From NCBI GenBank assembly GCA_017883045.1, contig JADGOJ010000009.1, forward strand, positions 1-42,417: 42,417 nucleotides of DNA, given 5' to 3'. Each line of letters begins with the position of its first letter. Within the stretch, counting starts at the first letter, position 1. Source of the DNA: Acidimicrobiales bacterium (GTDB lineage: Bacteria; Actinomycetota; Acidimicrobiia; Acidimicrobiales; RAAP-2). The position numbers and the translations under genes were made by a program. Positions 17,292 to 25,238 of the stretch are shown here, in pieces. The notes beneath the pieces were generated by a model. The model had not been told where the DNA came from, made no database searches, and worked only from the letters and a program-made list of their open reading frames with translations.

Positions 17292-18767
17292 CTACTCGTC
17301 GGCGACGATCGATCCGACACGGTCCCCGATCGCCGGGTCACGCGAAACGAGGATCGTCGCGTAGAACGCGGCGACCACGATGAAGGCGAGCGCCGCCCAC
17401 GGGAACCAGTCGTAGGGAGTCGGCTGACCTGGCTTGGCCAAGTAGTACAACGGAACGGCGATGAAGACCAGTCCGACGATCGGCAGCACTCCGTGACGGA
17501 ACGCATTGAAGCGATCAGGGTGGTGCTTCCTGTAATAGAACGGCAGTGCCAGGTTGCTGAGCGCGTAGACCACCAGGACGAGGATCGTGCCGAAGGTCGA
17601 CGACTCGAAGAAGAAGTTGGTCGCACTCATCGACGCGGAGTTGGCGCTTCCACCGAGGATGTGCAGCAGGCCCCAGACACCGATGATCGCCAGTGAGACG
17701 CTGAGATAGGTCAGCAGCGCCTTGACCGGGGTCCGTCGCGTCGGGTGCACCTCGCCAATGAACTTCGGCAGCAGACCCTCGCGGCCAGCGTTGAAGATGA
17801 GGCGGGCCTGAGAATTCGTGCCGGCGATCAAGGCGCCGACGGTCGACGTCAGACCAGCCAAGAACGCGAAGAACGCACCCCAGCCAATCACTCCGTGCGC
17901 CACGCTCAAGAAGGGAACCGTCGCGCTGCTCAGCTTGCCGACGTTGTTCTTGAATCCGACAATCGTGGCGAAGGCGAAGAGAACGTACGAGAATCCCATG
18001 ATCGCGATCGACGTGAAGACGGCCTTGGGAACGTTCCTTCGAGGGTCGTTCGTCTCTTCGGCCAACGCCGCCGAGTTCTCCCACCCGATGAACAGGTAGA
18101 CGGCGAGAGGAAAGCCTGCCGCCAATCCCTTGAATCCGTTCGTGATGTTCTTTGGCTCGAAGGGCCTGAAGGTGATGTAGCCGTGGAACTTGATCAGCGC
18201 AGCGACGGCGACGACCAGCATGATGACGATTTCGAAGGCGAAGAAGAGTCCCGCCACCTTGGTCGAGATAGAGATGCCCCGAATCATCATCAACGCGCCG
18301 AAGGCCAGGAAGACCAACGTCCACAGGATCCACGGCACGCTCTTGAGGCCGCCGACGTTGTAGTACTGGAGCAAGTACTGGAAGAACCCGCCCGAGATCG
18401 CGATCACCGAGGCCATCGCGGCGATGTAGCCGGCTCCAGTCATGAGAGCGGTCGTGACGGCGGTGCGTCCGCCGAACGTCTTGCCGACGAAGGAGATGAA
18501 GCCGCCCGTGGACGGCAAGACCTTGGTGAACTCCGACAGAGTATTGCCCAGGAAGGCGATCGCCACGATGGCCGCGATGATCGTCAGGGGTGAAGCGAGG
18601 CCGGCCGTGTAGGCCAGAAAGCCAAATCCGAAGTAGAAGCTCATCGCCGGTCCGATATTGGCCATCGTCGCCGCCGAGATGTCCAAGAGGCCGAGCGAAC
18701 CCTTGCGCAAACGTTCGTGCTCTGGCTGCTTACCGCCAAGGAAGTCCGTGCTCAATCCATCAGTCAT
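17292..18767 (-). CDS. APC superfamily amino acid/polyamine permease
   Basis: 491 aa from ATG at 18765-18767, chosen because GGAGG lies 5 bases upstream; the frame continues to 18824 without a ribosome site. About 12 membrane segments are visible, starting with SLGLLDISAATMANIGPAMSF, then SEFTKVLPSTGGFISFVGKTFGG (the conserved helix-2/3 region), FIGWENSAALAEETNDPRRN (helix 6/7 APC motif) and NSQARLIFNAGREGLLPK. It probably imports an amino acid or amine by proton symport; substrate unknown. Ends 17 bases from the convergent acuI stop. Confidence 0.92.
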   Translation of the reverse strand: MTDGLSTDFLGGKQPEHERLRKGSLGLLDISAATMANIGPAMSFYFGFGFLAYTAGLASPLTIIAAIVAIAFLGNTLSEFTKVLPSTGGFISFVGKTFGGRTAVTTALMTGAGYIAAMASVIAISGGFFQYLLQYYNVGGLKSVPWILWTLVFLAFGALMMIRGISISTKVAGLFFAFEIVIMLVVAVAALIKFHGYITFRPFEPKNITNGFKGLAAGFPLAVYLFIGWENSAALAEETNDPRRNVPKAVFTSIAIMGFSYVLFAFATIVGFKNNVGKLSSATVPFLSVAHGVIGWGAFFAFLAGLTSTVGALIAGTNSQARLIFNAGREGLLPKFIGEVHPTRRTPVKALLTYLSVSLAIIGVWGLLHILGGSANSASMSATNFFFESSTFGTILVLVVYALSNLALPFYYRKHHPDRFNAFRHGVLPIVGLVFIAVPLYYLAKPGQPTPYDWFPWAALAFIVVAAFYATILVSRDPAIGDRVGSIVADE

Positions 18768-18833
18768 CAATGCCTCCGATTCCAAAACTGGCACGTCGAC
18801 GAGTCGATGCGCCACCTCCGCCACAATTGACGT

Positions 18834-18852
18834 TCAGGTGAAACCTACCTGA
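18834..18852. promoter_or_regulatory. Inverted repeat upstream of permease gene
   Basis: TCAGGT (18834-18839) and ACCTGA (18847-18852) flank seven bases, about 70 bases before the permease ATG. A dimeric regulator could bind here. Only the symmetry is observed. Confidence 0.3.
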
Positions 18853-18888
18853 GGTGATGACGTAAATCGAGGAGGCGGCTCATATTCC

Positions 18889-18900
18889 TACCGAGCGGTA
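18889..18900. promoter_or_regulatory. Near-perfect palindrome upstream of permease gene
   Basis: TACCG and CGGTA flank AG (18889-18900), between the stop of the DUF4232 gene and the permease promoter. It resembles TetR-type operators in form. Could also be a weak hairpin ending the upstream transcript. Confidence 0.3.
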
Positions 18901-18910
18901 AGGCCGTCGA

Positions 18911-19486
18911 CTAGTAGAAGGGGCTGACCCAGACTCTGCCACCGTTGCATGGTTGGAGCGGATAGGCCGGCGTCACCGGGACCGAAGTCCCTGCCACGGT
19001 GAACTGAACGTTGATCGTCGTCGCGCTCTCACAAGCGGTGTTGCCCGTCGGCACGTCGGAGTAGGCCAGCGAGAAGTTCGTCGTCGAGCCGTGGTGCAGT
19101 GTCAACTTCGTCGGTGACTGGTTGGCCCGGGCGTCCTGGAACTGCACCGGGCCGCTCGGGCCGACATTCACCTGACTCAGTGGAAGGACCGCCCCCTTGT
19201 TGTCCTGCAGCGTCAAGAACGGATAACCCTTGACGGTGCATGAACCCGACGCGGTCATCGTCAGGGTGACGCTGGCGTAGATGGTCCCCGCAGCGCCCTG
19301 TCCCTGGTTGAACACGCCCTTGAAGTCGGCCCCCGAGCACGTCGTGTCGGGTGACGTGGTGGTGGTCGCGGTGCTCGCGACAGTGGTGGGCGAGGTCGAC
19401 GTCGTGGGGGTGGTCGTGTGGCGGCTCAGCGTGAAGATCACCACGAAGGCCGCGAAGATCGCGACCGATATCAGCCCACGCCTCAC
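18911..19486 (-). CDS. Secreted or membrane-anchored DUF4232-type protein
   Basis: 191 aa. An N-terminal hydrophobic helix (LISVAIFAAFVVIFTL) is followed by a Thr/Ser/Pro-rich linker of about 30 residues and a domain beginning TTCSGADFKGVF..GQGAAGTIYASVTLT, with SGSCTVKGYPFLTLQD and a final CNGGRVWVSPFY. This pattern (four cysteines, GAAG, GYP.L.L.D) is that of DUF4232 proteins of actinobacteria, whose role is unknown. ATG at 19486 overlaps the TGA of the DUF151 gene by 4 bases, so it extends the ftsR-type gene run. Confidence 0.82.
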   Translation of the reverse strand: MRRGLISVAIFAAFVVIFTLSRHTTTPTTSTSPTTVASTATTTTSPDTTCSGADFKGVFNQGQGAAGTIYASVTLTMTASGSCTVKGYPFLTLQDNKGAVLPLSQVNVGPSGPVQFQDARANQSPTKLTLHHGSTTNFSLAYSDVPTGNTACESATTINVQFTVAGTSVPVTPAYPLQPCNGGRVWVSPFY

Positions 19487-19992
19487 TGTCCAAAGTCCTC
19501 GGGCCGCACCGAGTCGAGGAACTCGCGCAGCTCGGCGACGAGGTCGGCCTCACTGCGCGGCTCGGTCCCGTCGTCGTCCTCTTCATGGTCCAGGTCCATG
19601 ATCTTGCCCTCCGCCGCCATCAGGTCATCGTTGACGAGGATCGGGGCCCCGACACGCAGGGCCAGTGCCACGGCGTCGCTCGGACGCGCGCTCACGTTGA
19701 TCTCCTCGCGACTGCGCACGAGACGAAGGTTCGCGTAGAAGGTATTGTCGCGCAGCTCGGTGATCTCGGCCGCGAACAGTTGCGCCCCGAGGGCGGTGAT
19801 GACGTGGCCGAGCAGGTCGTGACTCATTGGACGAGGAGCCTTGACGCCCTGCAGGGCGTACGCGATGGAGGTCGCCTCTGGCGCACCGATGAAGATCGGC
19901 AGCACGCGATGCCCGCCCACTTCTTCGAGCAGCAGCAGCGGCGTCGACGAACCAACGTCGACTCGAACGGCTCGGAGTACCACTTCAACCAT
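19483..19992 (-). CDS. Bifunctional nuclease family (DUF151) protein, Rv1829-like
   Basis: 169 aa. BFN-domain features: LLLLEEVGGHRVLPIFIGAPEATSIAYALQG, then RPMSHDLLGHVITALG and ARPSDAVALALR, all highly conserved. The last 45 residues are acidic (HEEDDDGTEPRSE). Bacterial members (Thermotoga TM0160 type) have a known structure but an unsettled role; plant members have nuclease activity. Lies 38 bases downstream of the FtsR-like gene on the same strand, the same order as Rv1828-Rv1829 in mycobacteria. Confidence 0.92.
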   Translation of the reverse strand: MVEVVLRAVRVDVGSSTPLLLLEEVGGHRVLPIFIGAPEATSIAYALQGVKAPRPMSHDLLGHVITALGAQLFAAEITELRDNTFYANLRLVRSREEINVSARPSDAVALALRVGAPILVNDDLMAAEGKIMDLDHEEDDDGTEPRSEADLVAELREFLDSVRPEDFGQ

Positions 19993-20030
19993 GCAACCAG
20001 CCTAGACCCCGTCGAGCGGAAAATCCTCGT

Positions 20031-20822
20031 CTAGCTCTGGAGGTAGTCCTGCAGGGCACGCTCGTAGAGGACGGCGCGCATCGCGGCGACCTCGCCGGCC
20101 ACTTCGGCAGTGATCGCTTGGGCCTTCTCCCGGGAGACGCCGCTGCCCTTGGCGCGAAGTGGCTGCGTAAGGTCGTCCACGAGCCCGAGCTCTCGCTCGG
20201 CGACGCGTCGAAGCGAGCCGAGCAGTCGGACGTCCACCCCGCGCTCCATCAGCGAACTCGCGATGGCGGCGACGCGCACGTCAAAGGCGGTGAAGGTCGT
20301 CTGGCGGTCTATCGACACCGGAACGAACAGTCCGAGCGACTGGAGCAGATTGACGCTCGAAGGGTCGAGGCCGGTCCGCGATTGGAACTCTTGGGCGCTG
20401 AAGTACTGCTGTTCGCCCGAGGAAGACTCGCTCGCCGACGCGGCGACGACCTTCAGCACGGGCCGCGTCGACGGTTCGGGCGCAGCCGTCGGTGCCGGAA
20501 TAGAGACGACGTTCACCGTCGCCTCGCGTGCAGCGTGGCGCGGGCTGGTCGTCACCGGCACGTCCTTCAACAGTCCTTGTTCGATGAGGCGCAGGCGCAC
20601 GACCCGAAGGGGCACGAACTCCTCTTGGGCCAGACGGATGGCCTCGCGAAGGCACTCCACGTCGCGCTCGGAGTAGAGCCGGTAGCCCTTGCGGCTGCGG
20701 CCGGGCAGGACCAAACCCTTGTCTTCGTAGTAGCGGATCTTCGAGAGTTCGATATCGGGATAGTCCTTGCGCAACTGGGTGTGCACTTCTCCGATACGCA
20801 TGAATCCCTGTTCACCGCTCAT
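20031..20822 (-). CDS. ftsR: MerR-like regulator, FtsR/Rv1828 type
   Basis: 263 aa from ATG at 20820-20822, which overlaps the FHA gene stop (ATGA) and has GGAGG 7 bases upstream; an ATG five codons earlier is less likely. The N-terminal winged helix (RIGEVHTQLRKDYPDIELSKIRYYEDKGLV, then SRKGYRLYSERD) is followed by a Pro/Ala/Ser linker and a second helical domain (QYFSAQEFQSRTGLDPSSVNLLQSLGLF...). This two-domain form is that of the actinobacterial regulator that in Corynebacterium controls ftsZ. Its place between the FHA and DUF151 genes matches mycobacteria. Division-gene control here is inference. Confidence 0.88.
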   Translation of the reverse strand: MSGEQGFMRIGEVHTQLRKDYPDIELSKIRYYEDKGLVLPGRSRKGYRLYSERDVECLREAIRLAQEEFVPLRVVRLRLIEQGLLKDVPVTTSPRHAAREATVNVVSIPAPTAAPEPSTRPVLKVVAASASESSSGEQQYFSAQEFQSRTGLDPSSVNLLQSLGLFVPVSIDRQTTFTAFDVRVAAIASSLMERGVDVRLLGSLRRVAERELGLVDDLTQPLRAKGSGVSREKAQAITAEVAGEVAAMRAVLYERALQDYLQS

Positions 20823-21292
20823 TGCGTCGCCTCCCAAAAGACAAGCTTGAACTTCCCGATCTGCACCTCGTCAGCCGAGTGCAGGGTGGTCTCTTCGACC
20901 CTGGTGCCATTGACGTACGTGCCATTGAGCGAGTTGAGGTCTCGAAGGGTGATCCGTCCGCTCGCGGTGCGAGTAAAGATGGCGTGATGGCGCGACACCG
21001 ACACGTCGTCGAGCAACATGTCACTGTCCTCGTGGCGACCGGCCGTCGTGATCTCCTTCGCCAGTTCAATCCTCGTGCCCGCGTCGAGTCCTGATGCGAT
21101 CACCAACTCATCAAGGTGTACACCGTTCGGACCCTTGTTCGATCCAGGGAACAACGCCTCCGGTGCGCTGATGACGGGCACGGCGATCGTCTCGGGCGAC
21201 GACGCATCATGTTGGGGTGCACCACACGACCAACAGAAGTTGGCGTTGGCGTTGAGGATCTCCCCACAGCGTCGGCAGTTCATCGGACTCAC
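20819..21292 (-). CDS. FHA-domain protein with N-terminal zinc ribbon (GarA-position)
   Basis: 157 aa. The N-terminus has CRRCG and CWSCG, a four-Cys zinc ribbon. The FHA domain fills the C-terminal half: GRHEDSDMLLDDVSVSRHHA (phosphothreonine-binding Arg and Ser) and LRDLNSLNGTYVNG. It occupies the slot of GarA (Rv1827) between gcvH and the FtsR-like gene. GarA is switched by phosphorylation of an ETTS motif near its N-terminus; here only ETIAV occurs, so that mode is not evident. GTG at 21292 or ATG at 21283 may be the start; neither has a clear ribosome site. Likely binds phosphoproteins of Ser/Thr kinase signalling. Confidence 0.88.
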   Translation of the reverse strand: MSPMNCRRCGEILNANANFCWSCGAPQHDASSPETIAVPVISAPEALFPGSNKGPNGVHLDELVIASGLDAGTRIELAKEITTAGRHEDSDMLLDDVSVSRHHAIFTRTASGRITLRDLNSLNGTYVNGTRVEETTLHSADEVQIGKFKLVFWEATQ

Positions 21293-21316
21293 ACTACTTA
21301 GTTTTCCGAACTTTCG

Positions 21317-21703
21317 TCAGGGTCGATTGTTGGTAAGGGCCTGGTAGCCCGCGGCGTCGAGCAGCGCGTCGAAGTCGTCACTGCTCGTCGTCGTGATCTC
21401 GCAGATCCAGCCCTCGCCGTAGGGGTCGGAATTCACCGACTCGGGGGCGGCGGTCAGTGAGTCGTTCACCGCACTGACGGTGCCGCCGACCGGTGAGTAG
21501 ACCTCCGACACTGACTTGGTCGACTCGACCTCGCCGAGGGTCGCGCCGGCTTTCACCGTGGTTCCGATCTTGGGAAGCTCGACGAAGACGACGTCGCCGA
21601 GGGCGTCCTGGGCGTAGTCGGTGATGCCTATTCGAACGACGCCGTTGGTGGCCTTGGCCCATTCGTGGTCGCTGGAGTATCGAAGTTCACCGGGAATCTG
21701 CAT
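21317..21703 (-). CDS. gcvH: Glycine cleavage system H protein
   Basis: 128 aa. The lipoyl attachment site is Lys63 in EVESTKSVSEVYSPV, and the fold signature HEWAKATNGVVRIGITDYAQDALGD precedes it. It shuttles the aminomethyl group between GcvPA/PB and GcvT. It is separated by about 10 kb from gcvT-PA-PB and instead lies next to the FHA gene, as in mycobacteria where gcvH precedes garA. It is 9 bases downstream of the phosphatidyltransferase gene stop side and probably cotranscribed. Confidence 0.97.
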   Translation of the reverse strand: MQIPGELRYSSDHEWAKATNGVVRIGITDYAQDALGDVVFVELPKIGTTVKAGATLGEVESTKSVSEVYSPVGGTVSAVNDSLTAAPESVNSDPYGEGWICEITTTSSDDFDALLDAAGYQALTNNRP

Positions 21704-21712
21704 GCGGCAAAC

Positions 21713-22327
21713 TTACAGCGTCTTGCGACCCTGGCGCCCCACTCGAAGTGCCGCCAGGGCTGGGCGAACATAGCCGAACAGCACGATCCACGACAGGGCG
21801 AGCCCGAGGATGCCGATCGCCCAACAGGCGTCGCGGATGACGTGCTGCCAGGTGGTCAGAGCCGTGTGGTGCGGGTTCGTCGTCAAGAGGAACAGGGGGA
21901 AGCTCGTCATCAGGGCAAACGTGGACACCTTGCCCCACCAGAGCACGTCGATGCGCGCTGCCCCCAGGGCCGCCAGCAGCACGGTCAGCAGTGACACGAG
22001 CAGTTCGCGAACGAGGGTCGCCAGCGCGAACCACCACGGCACTCCCGCCGCCGCCGCCACGCCCAGCAGGCCGCCAATCACGAGGATGCGGTCGGCCACC
22101 GGGTCGATGATCTTGCCGATCTCGGAGACCTGGTGCAGCCTGCGTGCGAGGTACCCGTCGATCCAGTCGGTGGCGCCGAGGAAGCCGAGCAGCCACGCCG
22201 CGATCGCTCGGTGATCGGTCGTGAAGAGGATCCAGAAGAAGACCGGCAGCAGCCCCAGACGAACCACGGTGACCACGTTCGGCCACGTCCACCACCCGGC
22301 GTCGCCGTCCGCTCCTGTGCTCACCAT
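21713..22327 (-). CDS. CDP-alcohol phosphatidyltransferase (PgsA-like)
   Basis: 204 aa membrane enzyme with about five or six hydrophobic segments. The exact family signature DG-x2-AR-x8-G-x3-D-x3-D is read in DWIDGYLARR..G..IDPVADR. Most likely it makes phosphatidylglycerophosphate, but related enzymes make cardiolipin or phosphatidylinositol phosphate. Position upstream of gcvH and the FHA gene matches pgsA2 near Rv1826-Rv1827. ATG at 22325-22327, 12 bases after the fbaB stop on the same strand. Confidence 0.92.
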   Translation of the reverse strand: MVSTGADGDAGWWTWPNVVTVVRLGLLPVFFWILFTTDHRAIAAWLLGFLGATDWIDGYLARRLHQVSEIGKIIDPVADRILVIGGLLGVAAAAGVPWWFALATLVRELLVSLLTVLLAALGAARIDVLWWGKVSTFALMTSFPLFLLTTNPHHTALTTWQHVIRDACWAIGILGLALSWIVLFGYVRPALAALRVGRQGRKTL

Positions 22328-22339
22328 CGAAGCGTATTA

Positions 22340-23389
<1,050 letters not shown>

Positions 23390-23485
23390 GCGTCAAGGCT
23401 ACAACTTGGAACGGCGGACATCCGGGGCCGGGCAATCACCGAGGAGCGGTTGGAGGCCCTCCCCGGGGTCGGCAAGAATGCGCTC

Positions 23486-24052
23486 ATGGACTTCGACTAC
23501 CGATCATCGCTACTGCGGCGACTGCGCGCCGTGCACTCGCTCTACGACAGCGCCTGCGAGACGATGGACCTCGAGCACATCAACCACGTCGCGGTGCCGG
23601 GCGCTCTGCCGATTGCCTTCTCCCTCGTCCACCAGGTCCTCATCGAGGACGGCAGCATCGTCTTCGCCGGTGGCCCGACGCCCCAGTTCAACGACGCCTG
23701 GGCCGAGCGTATCGGACTGGCGATCAGCGACCACGGCAAGGAGCGAACCGTCGAGGAGATGATGAGCCAGCGCATCGGCGACTACCCGGCGTTCCGGGAG
23801 TTCCAGCGGCTGGTCTTTGACGCCACCGAGTCCTACGTCGAGTCGATCGACCCGTCGACCTTCGCCGACGTCGTGATCGCGCACCCCTACGGCCCCACGA
23901 TCGCCGACACCTTTTCGGCCCGGGTCGGCGGCGAGGCGGGCATCTCGCGCAGCGACGCCCTGGAGTGCTGGATCTATCAGCACGCCTTGCGCCACATGGG
24001 CGAGATCGAGCACGCGAGGGCCCTCGTGGGCCTCGGAGGCATGACCTCGTGA
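23486..24052 (+). CDS. DinB-like four-helix protein
   Basis: 188 aa from ATG at 23486. Helix 2 has PIAFSLVHQVLIEDGSIVF with His49, and the C-terminal helix has YQHALRHMGEIEHAR with His166 and His170. This His-triad layout is that of DinB/YfiT metal-binding proteins, some of which transfer low-molecular-weight thiols or are maleylpyruvate isomerase-like. Function cannot be fixed. Ribosome site weak. Followed after 13 bases by the serine hydrolase on the same strand, so the two may be cotranscribed. Confidence 0.75.
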   Translation: MDFDYRSSLLRRLRAVHSLYDSACETMDLEHINHVAVPGALPIAFSLVHQVLIEDGSIVFAGGPTPQFNDAWAERIGLAISDHGKERTVEEMMSQRIGDYPAFREFQRLVFDATESYVESIDPSTFADVVIAHPYGPTIADTFSARVGGEAGISRSDALECWIYQHALRHMGEIEHARALVGLGGMTS

Positions 24053-24065
24053 GCAGTCCGGCGCC

Positions 24066-25238
24066 GTGTCGGCGATTCAGGTGCGCAGCGCGTCGATCGG
24101 TGCTGAGGGCGTGGCTCTAGTCCACGGGTCGACGACCGACCGTTTCGGGGTCCTGCGCGACCTGCTCGAGGAGAGCCTGCAGTGCGGCGGCGACGTCGGC
24201 GCATCGCTCTGCGTGATCTCCAGGGGAGAGGTCGTCGCCGACCTCTGGGGCGGACACGCCGACGCCGCGCGCACGACGCCCTGGGAGCGTGACACCCTCG
24301 TCAACGTCTGGTCCACCACCAAGACCATGACGTTCCTGGTGGCCCTGATGCTGGTCGACCAGGGCTTGCTCGACTTCGACGCCAAGGTGTCGCGTTACTG
24401 GCCCGAGTTCGCCGCCCACGGAAAGGACGACATCGAGGTGCGCCACCTGATGGGTCACACGTCGGGCCTGTCGGGCTGGAGTGCTGCGCTGCGTGACACG
24501 GACCTCGCCGACTGGGACCTCTGCACGAGCGCTCTGGCCGAACAGGCGCCCTGGTGGGACGACCGAACCCGTTCGGGCTACCACGCGCTCACCCAGGGAT
24601 ACCTCATTGGCGAGCTCGTGCGCCGGGTCACCGGTACGACCATCGGTGCCTACTTGAAGAGCGAGGTCGCCGACGTCCTTGATGCAGACTTCCACATCGG
24701 TCTGGCCGAGGCAGACGAGCGACGCGTCAGTCCGGTGATCACTTGTCCGGCGATCGACCTCGACTCCTTGGCGAAGGATTCGATCGCCTACCGGACCCTG
24801 ACCTCGCCTCTGCTCGACCCCGCCATGGCCAACGAGCGCTGGTTTCACGCGGCGGAGATCCCCGCCGCCAACGGTCAGGGCAACGCCCGGTCGCTCGCGA
24901 CGATCCAGCAGATCATCGCGAACAATGGCCACGCCGGTGGTCACCGTTTCTTCTCCGAGAGGACCGGTGGGCGCATCTTCGAGTCCCAGGCCCACGGCAT
25001 CGACCAGGTCCTCGGCATCAACCTCAACATCGGGATGGGCTACGGCCTCGCCAGTGAGAACGTGCCGATCGGGCCGCGATCGTGCCTGTGGATGGGCTTC
25101 GGCGGAGCGCTGATCATCATGGACCAGGAACTCGAGCTGACCGTCGCCTACGCCATGAACAAGATGCGCGTCGGCATCGTCGGCGACACCCGCGGATTCA
25201 CGTACGCCCTCAGCGCCGTGATGGCCGCGATCGGCTAA
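24066..25238 (+). CDS. Serine hydrolase, class C beta-lactamase/EstB-like
   Basis: 390 aa. The acylation motif S-x-x-K is Ser83-Lys86 (WSTTKTM), the tyrosine motif is Tyr172 in SGYHALTQGYLIGE, and HTSGLSGW is also typical. A C-terminal GFGGALIIMDQE region stands where the KTG box would be, as in esterases of this fold. No signal peptide, so likely a cytosolic esterase rather than a secreted beta-lactamase. GTG start at 24066. Its stop overlaps that of the convergent TPR gene by 4 bases. Confidence 0.88.
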   Translation: MSAIQVRSASIGAEGVALVHGSTTDRFGVLRDLLEESLQCGGDVGASLCVISRGEVVADLWGGHADAARTTPWERDTLVNVWSTTKTMTFLVALMLVDQGLLDFDAKVSRYWPEFAAHGKDDIEVRHLMGHTSGLSGWSAALRDTDLADWDLCTSALAEQAPWWDDRTRSGYHALTQGYLIGELVRRVTGTTIGAYLKSEVADVLDADFHIGLAEADERRVSPVITCPAIDLDSLAKDSIAYRTLTSPLLDPAMANERWFHAAEIPAANGQGNARSLATIQQIIANNGHAGGHRFFSERTGGRIFESQAHGIDQVLGINLNIGMGYGLASENVPIGPRSCLWMGFGGALIIMDQELELTVAYAMNKMRVGIVGDTRGFTYALSAVMAAIG

